NCBI GenBank assembly: GCA_018818125.1
Contig: JAHISQ010000048.1
Span: 1 to 64,000 of the forward strand
Source of the DNA: Candidatus Rifleibacteriota bacterium
GTDB taxonomy: Bacteria; Muiribacteriota; Ozemobacteria; Ozemobacterales; Ozemobacteraceae
DNA length: 64,000 nucleotides
Reading direction: 5' to 3'
In this document: positions 18,010-27,432 of the stretch, piece by piece
How positions within the stretch are numbered: the first letter of the stretch is position 1
How the letters are laid out: the number at the start of each line of letters is the position of its first letter
The notes under the pieces: generated by a model
What the model was told of the DNA's origin: nothing
The model's input: only the letters and a program-made list of their open reading frames with translations
Database searches by the model: none
Position numbers and translations under genes: made by a program

Positions 18010-18035
18010 TTTGCCCTCCTGACAGTTACACTTCA

Positions 18036-19685
18036 TCAGTCCGACTGGTTGTCGGAACTATCTGTAACTTCGGTTGCTATTGTTTTTTCAGTCTCGGTTG
18101 GTTCCACTTCTGACTCATCTTCTGGCCTTGTCTCTACGGCAATATTTTTCTGAACCGGGTTGTTTCCTCTTGCGGGAGCCCTGTCGTTTCGCGCCGGCTT
18201 CTCAGGTCTATTATTGCTACGTTCCATTACCGGCTCAATTTTGAAGGAGTCGATGTCAAACCCGTTAAGTGGCTTTAGAATCAGTTTTCTGCGCGTTGCT
18301 TGTTCGAGGTCTTTCAAATCCCGGTTGTCTCGGCCTCGCAGCCTGTCAATTACCGTACGGTGTGCACTAATTGTAATTTTTTCGGTCTGATAGCGCTTTG
18401 CTTCTTCGGACAACTGTTTGCGGATGGTGTTGGCTACTGTGCCGGAAGAAACAACCTTGCCAGCGCCTTGGCAGCAGGGACATTCTTCCTTGCGAATTTC
18501 GTCAAGGCTGGATGAGGTGCGACGTCTGGTCATTTGCACAAGCCCGAGTTCTGAAAAATCCAGAACGTTTGGTTTGTTGCGGTCGCCTCTAAAGTATTCG
18601 CGCAGAGATTTAAGCACCTGCGAGCGGTGCGACGGCGCTTCCATGTCAATAAAATCTATAATTATCATGCCCGAAAGATTGCGCAGCCTGATTTGTCTGG
18701 CGATTTCTCTGGCAGCTTCAAGATTAACCCTGAAAACGGTTTCTTCGAGATCAGAACCGCCTGAAAAACGACCGCTGTTAACATCTATACAATACATCGC
18801 TTCGGTTTTGTCGATAAAAATGTAACCGCCAGACTCCAGCCATATTTTGCGTGACAGGGCTCTCTCGATCTCTTTTTCAATGCCAAATTTATCGAAGAGA
18901 GGTTCACTGCCTTTGTAAAGTTCGAGTGAAGCGCGCTGTAAAGGTGTTAGAAATTCACAGTCTTCCATGATCGAGCGATAGGCCTCTTCTGAGTCGATAA
19001 TCATTTCTTCGACGTCATCAGAAAAGAAATCCCGTGCAATCTTCATCGGCAGAGGAATATCGCGGTGCAGCATAGTGCGCGGAGGTGCGCCGTTGATCTT
19101 TTTTTCGACCTTGTTCCACATTTTGACCAGTAGATCAAGATCTGCTTTGAGAACATTCTCTTCAAGGCCTTCTGAAGCTGTTCGAAAAACTACTCCGCTG
19201 CCTTTGGGCGCAATTTTTCGGCCGATAGTTCTGAGGCGATCACGTTCGCGATCGTGCTGTATACGTCGTGAAACCCCTATGTGGTCAACTTTTGGCATAA
19301 ATACCAGGTAACGCCCCGGGAAAGATATGGTCATGGTGGAGCGTGGCCCTTTGGTGGGGGTCGGCTCTTTAAGAATCTGTAATACCACGTCTTGCCCGAC
19401 TTTTAGTGTGTCCTGGATTGGACTGCGATAGATATCCTTGAGGTCATCATCGCCTTCGCCGCTGTCGACGCCGGTAAGAGTTAAATATGCGTCCTTGTGA
19501 ATGCCTATATCAACAAACGCACTCTGTGTGCCTGCCACTACATTTGCTACACGCCCCTTGTAAACGCAGCCAACGATTTTTTCGCTGTCCTGAATTTCAT
19601 AAAGCAGCTCGCAGAGCTTTCCGTTTTCAATAATTGCTCCCCGTGATTCGTAGGGGCCAATGTTTACTAATATTTTTCGACTCAA
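18036..19685 (-). CDS. rng: Ribonuclease G/E family endoribonuclease
   Basis: Cuts rRNA precursors and mRNA in the cytoplasm. An S1-like RNA-binding region lies near residues 35-120 (IVGCVYKGRVANVVAGTQSAFVDIGIHKDAYL). The catalytic DNase I-like part includes IDVNSGRFSG and MIIIDFIDME, with the metal-binding aspartates. The zinc-link CPCCQGAGKV is near residue 398. The last 60 residues form an acidic, Pro/Asn-rich tail resembling a short disordered scaffold. Length 549 fits RNase G with a modest tail rather than RNase E. It lies 17 bases after the DUF2344-like gene. Confidence 0.93.
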   Translation of the reverse strand: MSRKILVNIGPYESRGAIIENGKLCELLYEIQDSEKIVGCVYKGRVANVVAGTQSAFVDIGIHKDAYLTLTGVDSGEGDDDLKDIYRSPIQDTLKVGQDVVLQILKEPTPTKGPRSTMTISFPGRYLVFMPKVDHIGVSRRIQHDRERDRLRTIGRKIAPKGSGVVFRTASEGLEENVLKADLDLLVKMWNKVEKKINGAPPRTMLHRDIPLPMKIARDFFSDDVEEMIIDSEEAYRSIMEDCEFLTPLQRASLELYKGSEPLFDKFGIEKEIERALSRKIWLESGGYIFIDKTEAMYCIDVNSGRFSGGSDLEETVFRVNLEAAREIARQIRLRNLSGMIIIDFIDMEAPSHRSQVLKSLREYFRGDRNKPNVLDFSELGLVQMTRRRTSSSLDEIRKEECPCCQGAGKVVSSGTVANTIRKQLSEEAKRYQTEKITISAHRTVIDRLRGRDNRDLKDLEQATRRKLILKPLNGFDIDSFKIEPVMERSNNRPEKPARNDRAPARGNNPVQKNIAVETRPEDESEVEPTETEKTIATEVTDSSDNQSD

Positions 19686-19701
19686 TTGGTCTGTCTCCTG
19701 T

Positions 19702-20355
19702 TTAAAGTTCTTTCAATGCGGTTCTTTCCAGTAGATAAAAATCATCTCTGGAACTGCCCAGATGCTCGGCAAGAGCCGTAACGATCTTGGATACTGATGG
19801 CATGTCGGCAAGACCCTGTATGAATTCTACGGTTAGCAGCCAGTTGCCGTTTTGCTCGGTCAACTCAGCCTTTTGCACTGCTTTTCCGAGAACATAGCTT
19901 TTTTTCTGTCCTTTTCGCAGCACTTCAAAAGCAGAATTCGGGTCGAGCAGGTAACTGCGGGCTTGTCCGGCTGTTTCTTCTGACCTGAAATACAGCTTAT
20001 ATTGCACCCACTCACCTGCAGATCCCGATTTCTTATCGCTCCAGGGATGCTCGATCGAGATAACTTCCATGCCTTTCGGAAATTCGCGGTTTAGCGCGCC
20101 TTTAAGCCATTCTAAATCAGGTTCCTGATTGAGAGTGATTACGAAATATTCGCAGTAGCTTGCGTGCCCAATTGGCAATGGCGGCCCGAACGAAATTTTG
20201 GGTCTGACGTGGCACCCCTGGGTGACGGCATAGGAAAGCTGCAGTCTACGAAGGGTCTTGCAGATTACATCAATGGTGTCCAGATGAGCTACGTAGCGCG
20301 ACTGAAGGGTTTTGCTGTAATTTATTCTGGTTTTACATTCAGCTGGCTGATTCAT
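19702..20355 (-). CDS. Radical-SAM-linked DUF2344 (TIGR03936) protein
   Basis: Start at 20355, after AGGAGG, giving 217 residues; the frame is open further upstream but overlaps the neighbour. The segment KTLQSRYVAHLDTIDVICKT, HVRPKISFGPPLPIGHASYCEYF and the later LLDPNSAFEVLRK are typical of the family usually encoded next to, or fused with, a TIGR03960 radical SAM protein. It overlaps that gene by 17 bases. Molecular function is not established to my knowledge; proximity to rng suggests an RNA- or ribosome-related modification. Confidence 0.85.
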   Translation of the reverse strand: MNQPAECKTRINYSKTLQSRYVAHLDTIDVICKTLRRLQLSYAVTQGCHVRPKISFGPPLPIGHASYCEYFVITLNQEPDLEWLKGALNREFPKGMEVISIEHPWSDKKSGSAGEWVQYKLYFRSEETAGQARSYLLDPNSAFEVLRKGQKKSYVLGKAVQKAELTEQNGNWLLTVEFIQGLADMPSVSKIVTALAEHLGSSRDDFYLLERTALKEL

Positions 20356-22057
20356 TATTTGCCTCCTGGGCGGCTTCTGCTGCCAGCTGATATTCTTTTT
20401 CGAGATAGGCTCGTGGTGTCTGAAAGTCGATAAAATCCCACGGCAATGTTTCTGCGATCTGGCGTTCTCTGAGATATTGTGCAGAGTCAATTTTGGTTTC
20501 GGCGAAAGCCTGTTCCCATTTTTCTCGAGAAAAATATTCGCCCCAGCCATCAAAGCGACAGCCAAGTTGCCAGGCCTTGAGTATAAGCTCACCGACCTTT
20601 TCGTCACCGCGTGAAAAAACTGATTCGAGCAGACACAAAAATTCCTCGCGCCACGAAATCTTGCAGTTGGATCTTTCCAGGCCTCGGGTGACTATGAGGC
20701 GTTTTCGGCGTAATTCGGCCATATCGGCCTGAGCAGACCACTGAAAGGGTGTAAAGGGTTTTGGCACAAAGCCGGAAAGACTCAGCGAAATCTGCTTGCG
20801 TGGTCGGCAGGTGCGCCCAATAGCTTCAAGACGGTGAACCAGAGCAACAATACCTTCGATATCTTCATCAGTTTCAAAAGGCAGTCCCATCATAAAATAA
20901 AGTTTTACGGTTCGGTAGTCAGATCCGTTTGTGGCTTGCATAACGCTGATGATATCGTCTTCTGTGATGTTTTTGTTGATTACGTTGCGCAGTTTCTGAG
21001 TGCCGGCCTCCGGGGCGAAAGTCAGGCCGCCCTTCTGAATGTGCGGGGTTGAATCAAGCAGCTGCAACGTGCTCTCATTCATGCGCATAGATGGGATCGA
21101 AACCTTCTGTTCAGGGTATAGCTTTTGCTTGTCGATCGCGGTAATTAATTCATTTAACTGGCTATAATCAGATGTAGAAAGAGAAAGCAGGCCTAGTGCC
21201 TCTTCGCCTGTATTCTGCAGCAGTTGCTTTGCGTATTCAATCAGGCTTTCTACCGGGCGCTCACGTTTTGGTCGATAAAAATATCCGGAGATACAAAATC
21301 GACAGCCCTGCATGCATCCCCTGAATATTTCAAGTGGTGCTCGCTCATGAATGGCCTGAACATTTGCTAATATCGGCCGGATTGGTGGCGTGCTGCTTGC
21401 AAATCCTTTGAATACACGCCTTTTAACCGGCGCGGCAAACTCGGGCACCCACAAACCCTGAATTTGTGAAAGCTCGCTGCGCGTTGTTGAGCGGTCTGTC
21501 CCAGCCTTTTTTGCTTTTATAAGGGTTTCGCAGATTTCTACGATCGCTTCTTCCCCATCGCCAATCAATATTGCGTCCATGAACATAGCCATCGGCAAAG
21601 GATTAGAGGCAGAAGGTCCACCGCCGATAACCAGCGGCCCAGAACTGCGGTCGCGCCATTTTAGCGCAATTTTACCAAGATCAAGAAGATTGAGGATATT
21701 GGTAAAAGTCATTTCGTAAGGGAATGTTATCAGTATTGCATCGAAATCATGCAGTGGTGTGCCGGTTTCGAGGGAATAGAGTGGCAGATCTTTTTTTCGT
21801 AACAGATCTTCAAAGTCAGGCCAGGGTGAGAAAGCCCGTTCAGCCATTATTTGTGGGTGACTGTTAAGCGTTTCGTAAAAAATTTTGATGGCAAGATTCG
21901 ACATACCCAGCTCATAAAGATCTGGAAAAACCAGGCATACGCGCAGATCTGGACTGGCTTTAATCTCTGCCTGATTAACTTCGCCGCCAAGATACCGTGC
22001 CGGCTTTTCTATCTTGAGTAATTCCCAATGTGTGATTGATTCTGTGACATTTTTCAT
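20339..22057 (-). CDS. Radical SAM protein, TIGR03960 family
   Basis: A 572-residue iron-sulfur enzyme. The N-terminal third resembles the cobalamin-binding-like domain of B12 radical SAM proteins (RVCLVFPDLYELGMSNLAI, DAILITFPYE, LVIGGGPSASNP). The radical SAM cluster motif is CMQGCRFC in the sequence FRGCMQGCRFCISGYFYRP, and the following LGLLSLSTSDYSQ and GGLTFAPEAGTQKLRNVINK match the family. The order TIGR03960-DUF2344-rng is conserved in many bacteria. The start overlaps the small upstream gene by four bases. Confidence 0.88.
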   Translation of the reverse strand: MKNVTESITHWELLKIEKPARYLGGEVNQAEIKASPDLRVCLVFPDLYELGMSNLAIKIFYETLNSHPQIMAERAFSPWPDFEDLLRKKDLPLYSLETGTPLHDFDAILITFPYEMTFTNILNLLDLGKIALKWRDRSSGPLVIGGGPSASNPLPMAMFMDAILIGDGEEAIVEICETLIKAKKAGTDRSTTRSELSQIQGLWVPEFAAPVKRRVFKGFASSTPPIRPILANVQAIHERAPLEIFRGCMQGCRFCISGYFYRPKRERPVESLIEYAKQLLQNTGEEALGLLSLSTSDYSQLNELITAIDKQKLYPEQKVSIPSMRMNESTLQLLDSTPHIQKGGLTFAPEAGTQKLRNVINKNITEDDIISVMQATNGSDYRTVKLYFMMGLPFETDEDIEGIVALVHRLEAIGRTCRPRKQISLSLSGFVPKPFTPFQWSAQADMAELRRKRLIVTRGLERSNCKISWREEFLCLLESVFSRGDEKVGELILKAWQLGCRFDGWGEYFSREKWEQAFAETKIDSAQYLRERQIAETLPWDFIDFQTPRAYLEKEYQLAAEAAQEANNESAS

Positions 22058-22314
22058 TGATGTTTCCGTGGGATGTTTTGTTTATTTATTGTGAATACCA
22101 GATCTAGATCGCGTCCGGCGAATTCAGTGTCTGACTCTACCGCTGTGGCCGGAACGCCAAGAATGCCTGCTACATCTGATTCTATGTTGTTTAAAAGGCG
22201 CTCGACTTCGTCCTTGGTGACCTTAAGTCGGCTGCTCAAGATAGCTTGCCTCACCTTTTCGCCGGGGCTGAGGTTCTTTTTTCGTCTGGGTTCGCTGTTT
22301 TTTAGAAATCTCAA
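22054..22314 (-). CDS. Small protein, possibly MinE-like
   Basis: An 86-residue basic protein overlapping the radical SAM gene by four bases (ATGA-type coupling) and starting just after the TPR gene's stop. The stretch KVRQAILSSRLKVTKDEVER, then DVAGILGV and DLDLVFTIN, faintly resembles the order of elements in the MinE topological specificity factor, but MinC and MinD are not nearby and the resemblance is weak. The tight packing and strong overlap make it a real gene; function is unknown. Confidence 0.65.
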   Translation of the reverse strand: MRFLKNSEPRRKKNLSPGEKVRQAILSSRLKVTKDEVERLLNNIESDVAGILGVPATAVESDTEFAGRDLDLVFTINKQNIPRKHQ

Positions 22315-22315
22315 A

Positions 22316-23290
22316 CTATTTGTCCAGAAGTCTATCTTCTGCCTGTTTTGCTTTGCGTGCTGCGTAGGTGTTAGCTGGTTCTACTGACAGTGCTGCATTG
22401 TATGAGGCTAAGGCTGACGCAAACTCGCTCCGGCCAGAATAAATATCGCCAAGATTGATGTAGGCATCAACATTATTTGGCATAAGCTCAGTTGTGCGGC
22501 GATAATTGAGTATTGCCTGGTCAAGCAGGCCGCGCCGATGGTAAGCTATTCCGAGTTGATACTGAACACGTGGGTTCTTATCGTCAATTCTGGCTGCAGT
22601 TTCAAATTCTTTAAGTGATGCGTCGAGCTGACCCTCGACCAGATAGAGCTCACCTAGCGCAATCAACACTCTTACATCGCCTTTGTCACGCTGCTGGTAT
22701 GCACGGAAATGTCTGATTGCATCTTTGGTCTCTCCACGGCGCTGCGCGATACGACCCAGTGCAAAGCGGCTTTTGAGATGAAAGGGTTCATAGTGTACGC
22801 ATTTGCTGAGCAATTTTACGCCATCACTTTCGCGTCCCATATCGAAAAGAAAAATTGCGAGATTGTAGTAGGTCTCTGCGTAATTGGGTGCCAGCTCAAG
22901 AGCACGTCGCCATGCTGCCACGGCTTCATCGACTCGACCCCGTTTGTAACAGGCCAGCCCAAGGTTGTGGTAGGCATCTACGAACAAAGGCTCCATGCGC
23001 AGGGCTTTTCTTAAATATTTCTCAGATGTGTCGAATTTTCCATACTGGCCGGCAAGCGTGCCATACATGTATTCATCTCTGACTTTTTCCGCTACTTCAC
23101 GAGTGAATTTGCCGGTAACAGTCGTAGTTTTAGGCAGTAAATCTTCGACTGCTATGGTCTTGGTTGCTTCTGAGAGCTTAACAGACTGCTTCGACTCCCT
23201 CTGCGATCTTTTCTTGCAGCCGGTTTGTGTAATTAAGATCGTCAGAGCCAGAAAGAGGCAGCATAATACTCGAAGTTTACGGTGATTCAA
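22316..23290 (-). CDS. TPR-repeat exported protein
   Basis: Start taken at the TTG at 23290, nine bases behind AGGAG, giving 324 residues; the frame reads further but into the upstream gene. A hydrophobic leader (LCCLFLALTILITQTGC) ends in a cysteine with an atypical lipobox (TQTGC), so lipidation is possible but unsure. About seven tetratricopeptide repeats follow from near residue 80 (for example FVDAYHNLGLACYKRGRVDE, NYAETYYNLAIFLFDMGRES). Such repeats usually scaffold protein complexes. It is in the long mltG-rng operon. Confidence 0.82.
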   Translation of the reverse strand: MNHRKLRVLCCLFLALTILITQTGCKKRSQRESKQSVKLSEATKTIAVEDLLPKTTTVTGKFTREVAEKVRDEYMYGTLAGQYGKFDTSEKYLRKALRMEPLFVDAYHNLGLACYKRGRVDEAVAAWRRALELAPNYAETYYNLAIFLFDMGRESDGVKLLSKCVHYEPFHLKSRFALGRIAQRRGETKDAIRHFRAYQQRDKGDVRVLIALGELYLVEGQLDASLKEFETAARIDDKNPRVQYQLGIAYHRRGLLDQAILNYRRTTELMPNNVDAYINLGDIYSGRSEFASALASYNAALSVEPANTYAARKAKQAEDRLLDK

Positions 23291-23325
23291 TGATTTGCGC
23301 TCCTGCTTGTATATTCTTGTAAGCG

Positions 23326-24536
23326 CTATTCTAACACAGCATCGGTTGCTTGCCAAGCTACACTGCTACCGGTTTTTTTTCGTTTAAAAGTCAATACGCG
23401 ATGATTGCCGCTGTCTACCATGAAAATTCCGGTGCTGGTTAGCGCAATATCACTTGGCTGGCGAAATCTGGTGTTATCGACGCTCGCGTCCAGAGACAAC
23501 AGGCGTATTCCATTTGGGGTGTAAAGACTAAGCTCATTTGTTTGGTCATCACATACAAAAACCAGTCCATCAGCATCTATTGCTACTCCGGTTGGTGATT
23601 TGAGATGATCTCTGATTTCGCCGATAAACGAACCCAGTCGGTCGAAAATGGCAATTCTGCCCTTGCCGCGATCGGCGATATAAATCTCTCCGCCACTACT
23701 GCTGATGTCTATCTGTGTTGGATCCTTTAGTTGCTGCGCGCTCCAGCCAAAACCGCCAACTTCGAACAGTTTGTCGCCTGAAGGCGATATTTTAAGCACC
23801 CGGTCAGCACGACCCTCGACCACCCAGATATTGTTTTCGCTGTCAACTTTGATTCCACGCGGTCGGCTCAACCGGTTTCGGCGATCACCGTCTTTGGGAA
23901 AGAGGGTGCCGCGATAGCTGCGGTAAGAATCAAAGATGCAGATGCGTTCATTGTTGTGGTCAGCCACATAAAAGTTGGAAAACCCGCCCACTGCTACGTC
24001 ATAAGGGTCGTCAAGGCTGTCTTCTCGCTCTCCGCTGAGGTTGCCAAAAGACAGGCCAAAACCGCCGTGCTGAGCTACGAATCTGCCATCTGCCGAAAGT
24101 CGCACAATGCGATCGTTGCCGGTATCGGCTACGAGAATTTCATTTTTTACCGGATCAATATCCAGACCTGTCGGGTTGTTGAACTGGCGTTCTCCGCTGC
24201 CACGTGAACCTGTCTGCTGATCAGCGATAATTTCGATGTTGAAGAGTTCAACTGACCCGGCGCGGTTGATTATTCGACCGGCTGGCAAAGGAAGGCGGTA
24301 TGTGCCTTTTTCATCAGACGTGGCCCCCACAGCAGATCTCGCTGTTTTCGTCCAGGCACTGTCGAAATGATCGAAAGACAGCCGTCAAAAGGAATGTTTA
24401 TGCGAAAATCAGCAGTGTCACTCGCTACGGTCAGCTTGACCCACAGATTTTTATGCAACTCTTCAGCTTCGGCCGAATATAGAACGACACAGCCGGAAAG
24501 AAATAATAACGTAACTAGAAAAGCTCGCTTAATCAT
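23326..24536 (-). pseudogene. Exported NHL-repeat protein broken by a frameshift
   Basis: Two overlapping frames together make one protein. The first (ATG at 24536 to a stop at 24270) holds a signal peptide (FLVTLLFLSGCVVLYSAEA) and KNLWVKLTVASDTADFRIN. The second (open from 24384 to 23326) continues with SAWTKTARSAVGATSDEKG and YRLPLPAGR, then about six NHL beta-propeller repeats (NNPTGLDIDPVKNEILVADT, GNDRIVRLSADGRF). The switch must lie between 24384 and 24272 and is a shift of one base. The second frame has no plausible start of its own: its first ATG-like codon is a GTG in mid-domain. A natural mutation, a sequencing or assembly indel, or recoding are possible; short G5 and A5 runs lie in the window. 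The upstream start is coupled to the btuF-like stop. Confidence 0.72.
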
Positions 24537-24537
24537 G

Positions 24538-25380
24538 TCATTTGCCATTCCGGTTGCCAGGCTTGATGTTACCAAAAATTTCTTTGAGTTGCTTAAGCGC
24601 TTCGAGATTGCGAGGGCCTGGTCGAATCAATAAATCCTGATTCATGGCGTATATCTGGTTGCTTTTAACTGCGCGCAGATTTTTCCAGCCGGGTCTGTTC
24701 TTGATCGAAACAAGTTCTGGCAAAGGGTATGCGATAATTATTGCATCAGGATTGGCACTCAGGATCGCCTCTGTGTTGACCACGGGAAAATCTATCGTAT
24801 CGTTAAATATGTTTTCCCCGCCTGCCGCCTGGATCATATCGCCGATATAACTGTTGTGACCTGCTGCCTGCATCGGTGTATCCCATATTTCAAAATAAAC
24901 TTTCGGTTTATTACTGTTTGGTTTCAGACTGAGAGACTCTGTTTTCTGTCTCCATTCAGTGGCGAATTCATGCCCTTTTGCTGGTTCGCCAATAATCTTT
25001 GTCAGTTCTTCAGCCATCTGCGGGAGCTGTTCAAGTCGGCTAATCGTAAAATTTATGTAATTCAGACCAAGTTGTGAAAACAGCATGGCATATTTTTTAT
25101 GCATACTGTTTACATCTACCAGAAGAGTTGGGCGCAGTGACATTATGCGCTCAATATTGAGCTCCATCGCGCCAACCCTCGGTATATTGCGGGCCTCCTC
25201 CGGATAATTGCAGTAATCAGAGACGCCAACGATCTGCTCACCGAGTCCCAAATGAAAAATCAGCTCTGTTTGAGAGGGCACCAGAGAAATAATTCTGTTT
25301 TTGCCGATAGCATCTGCCACACTGGTCAGCAGTAGTAAAAAAATCAGCAGGGTAAGAGTTGTAGAAGATAAATGTTTCAT
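24538..25380 (-). CDS. ABC transporter substrate-binding protein, BtuF/FecB-like
   Basis: A 280-residue periplasmic protein with signal peptide (LTLLIFLLLLTSVADA). The sequence RIISLVPSQTELIFHLGLGEQIVGVSDYCNYPEE is the hallmark of the helical-backbone binding proteins that carry cobalamin or iron chelates, followed by NIERIMSLRPTLLVDVN and a C-terminal lobe with AAGGENIFNDT. The matching permease and ATPase genes are not in the window, so it is an orphan here. The start overlaps the mltG stop by one base. Confidence 0.87.
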   Translation of the reverse strand: MKHLSSTTLTLLIFLLLLTSVADAIGKNRIISLVPSQTELIFHLGLGEQIVGVSDYCNYPEEARNIPRVGAMELNIERIMSLRPTLLVDVNSMHKKYAMLFSQLGLNYINFTISRLEQLPQMAEELTKIIGEPAKGHEFATEWRQKTESLSLKPNSNKPKVYFEIWDTPMQAAGHNSYIGDMIQAAGGENIFNDTIDFPVVNTEAILSANPDAIIIAYPLPELVSIKNRPGWKNLRAVKSNQIYAMNQDLLIRPGPRNLEALKQLKEIFGNIKPGNRNGK

Positions 25381-26414
25381 TAATTATTCCGTCTGGCTTG
25401 TTTTCGTTGTTTGAAAAATTCATTTCGAAACCGATTGTGTTCGCTGAGAGAGCGAGCAAATTTGTGTCCTCGATTCCCGTCTGAGACAAAGTAAAGATAG
25501 TCTGTTTCGGCAGGATTTGCAACCGCCGCCATTGCCGAAGTTCCAAAATTCGCGATCGGGGTTGGTGGCAAACCTTGGTTTATGTATGTGTTGAAGGGCG
25601 AGTTTATTTTGAGATCGTCGAAAAGAACTCTGGCTTTGTGTCCGCCTAAAGCATAAAGAACTGTTGCGCAGGATTCTAGCTTGATATTGCGTTTGAGGCG
25701 GTTATAAAATACCGACGCTATGAGGGCACGGTCTGGTGTCAGAGCTGCTTCTTTCTCTATTATCGAGGCAAGTATACAGCCTTCGTATTGGCTCAGGCCG
25801 GCAGGAAGTGGCTCAATAAAAATACGGTCAATCTGATGTCTGGTTAGTCGTAGCATTCGTTCAGCCACTTTTGCTGCAGAGCTTGGTCGGTTAAAACTGT
25901 ATGTGTCAGGGAATATCAGACCTTCGGGAGCGGGAATGAGCTGCCAGTCGGAAAAGACTTTTCCCAGTATTTGCGGGTCAGACACTGCCTCAGTGAACTC
26001 GAGTGCATTGCATATTCCGCTATCCTGAAGAATGGCTGCTGCTCTGGCAATTGTGGTGCCCTCAGGCAATGTTACCTGGACCGTGGGCATGATGCCTCTG
26101 AGCAGTTTGAAGATCACCTCGTAAAGAGTTTCACTGCCGTTGAATGTGTATACACCTGGTCTAAGACGCTGATCCACAGCAATAAACTTTACATAAATAC
26201 GAAAAATCAGGGCGCTGCGAATAATTTTATGGGTTTTGAGCAGTGTGGCGATCTGTCTGGTGTTGCTGCCTGGTTCAATGAAGATTTCGCTGTGAATTCC
26301 TGCGGGAGCAGGTTTGGACATTTCGCGAAACCAGTCGAGAAAGCCAATAAACATTCCGATCGAACCGAAAACTAGCAGCAATGCGGTAAAGCGAAAAATT
26401 TTAGTAAAGTTCAC
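25380..26414 (-). CDS. mltG: Endolytic murein transglycosylase MltG
   Basis: Cuts nascent glycan strands at the inner membrane, thought to release them from the synthase. One N-terminal transmembrane helix (FTALLLVFGSIGMFIGFL), a LysM-like region (IFIEPGSNTRQIATLLKTHK) and the YceG domain with catalytic glutamate E220 in LASIIEKEA, then VFYNRLKRNIKLESCATVLY and PFNTYINQGLPPTPI. Length 344 is normal. The start is a GTG behind AAAGG. It opens the tightly packed operon running to 16362. Confidence 0.94.
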   Translation of the reverse strand: MNFTKIFRFTALLLVFGSIGMFIGFLDWFREMSKPAPAGIHSEIFIEPGSNTRQIATLLKTHKIIRSALIFRIYVKFIAVDQRLRPGVYTFNGSETLYEVIFKLLRGIMPTVQVTLPEGTTIARAAAILQDSGICNALEFTEAVSDPQILGKVFSDWQLIPAPEGLIFPDTYSFNRPSSAAKVAERMLRLTRHQIDRIFIEPLPAGLSQYEGCILASIIEKEAALTPDRALIASVFYNRLKRNIKLESCATVLYALGGHKARVLFDDLKINSPFNTYINQGLPPTPIANFGTSAMAAVANPAETDYLYFVSDGNRGHKFARSLSEHNRFRNEFFKQRKQARRNN

Positions 26415-26434
26415 GTCGCCTTTGGATATATAAC

Positions 26435-27334
26435 TTATTCAGGCTTTTTAACGAAGTTCAGAACAGTATTACGGCTATTGTCGAGAACGTAAATTTCTTC
26501 CGGGCTTTTGGCGATTACACCGGTCGGATAAAGAAATTGACCGGATTGATTGCCGAAATTGCCAACTTTTGAGATCAGTTTTCCGTCGGGAGAAATGATT
26601 ACTACTGGTACTTCGCCAAGGTCTAGAACGTAGAGGTTGCCGTCTTTATCTATGTGCATTCCAGACGGACCTTTAATGTCTTCGTATTCGCCCTTTTCTT
26701 TGTATTCGGCAACAAAGGTGCCATCAATGGCCAGTTTAACTATGCGCTTACCACCAAAGTCGGTTATGAAAAAGTGATCCTTGTGCATCAGAATAGAAGT
26801 CGGAAAGAGCATCGCAGCTTTGCCGGAGCCGCCGAGAGTGTTGAGAAACTTACCGTTGGCATTATACTTATACACTTCTGATTGCTTTGACATAATTACA
26901 TAGCTGTTGCCTTTGCGGTCAATGCAGACATCCATTGGGAAGCGCATCTTTTCAATAATGCGAAGATTTGGTTCGCCCGCCGGGTCAAATCTGACAACTT
27001 TGTTGCCGCGCTGGTCGCAGACCAGGATGTCATCGGTAAGCGGATTGACACCGATACCGGTAATGCTCTGAAGTTTGTAGCCTTCGCGACCAGGCTCACC
27101 TGCCGCCATAACCGAGTTCCCATCGGTAGTAATTACTTGTACACGTGTATTGCCGGCATCGGCGATAACAAGGTTTCCTTTGCTGTCGAGGTCCATGTCT
27201 GTGGCGCTCAAAAATTCGGTTCGGTTTGAGCCTGATTTGCCAAATTCTTTATCAAACTGAAATTTGTCAGGTACACAGCCCGTGCTGAGGCCTGCAAAAA
27301 TTATTATAGCAAAGGTGATTGTCTTTTTAAGCAT
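26435..27334 (-). CDS. NHL-repeat lipoprotein
   Basis: Start at the ATG at 27334 (AAGGA upstream) gives a lipoprotein signal with lipobox LSTGC after TFAIIIFAG. The mature 280 residues form a six-bladed NHL-type propeller (TEFLSATDMDLDSKGNLVIA, DAGNTRVQVITTDG and similar blades). Likely an outer-membrane or periplasmic binding scaffold. It lies 20 bases before mltG. It is related in repeat type to the broken gene at 23326-24536. The ligand cannot be inferred. Confidence 0.87.
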   Translation of the reverse strand: MLKKTITFAIIIFAGLSTGCVPDKFQFDKEFGKSGSNRTEFLSATDMDLDSKGNLVIADAGNTRVQVITTDGNSVMAAGEPGREGYKLQSITGIGVNPLTDDILVCDQRGNKVVRFDPAGEPNLRIIEKMRFPMDVCIDRKGNSYVIMSKQSEVYKYNANGKFLNTLGGSGKAAMLFPTSILMHKDHFFITDFGGKRIVKLAIDGTFVAEYKEKGEYEDIKGPSGMHIDKDGNLYVLDLGEVPVVIISPDGKLISKVGNFGNQSGQFLYPTGVIAKSPEEIYVLDNSRNTVLNFVKKPE

Positions 27335-27394
27335 GATGCTATTTTCCTTCAAGTCGTTTTCTTGTCTGAACATCATAAATCAAAAAAATATGAT

Positions 27395-27423
27395 TTGCAA
27401 AATATTTCTTTCAATTGTATAAT
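27395..27423 (+). promoter_or_regulatory. Near-consensus promoter of the pilin gene
   Basis: TTGCAA (27395-27400), a 17-base spacer, and a perfect TATAAT (27418-27423). The pilin ATG is only nine bases beyond the -10 box, so transcription should begin at or within a few bases of the start codon. Confidence 0.82.
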
Positions 27424-27432
27424 AAAGAAGAG

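Noticed and set aside
22054..22314. Calling this gene minE
   Set aside because: Resemblance is weak and minC/minD are absent nearby, so no symbol was given.
24304..24312. GAAAAAG as a programmed -1 frameshift site
   Set aside because: It is not a perfect slippery heptamer and no downstream stimulatory structure was evident; an indel is more likely.
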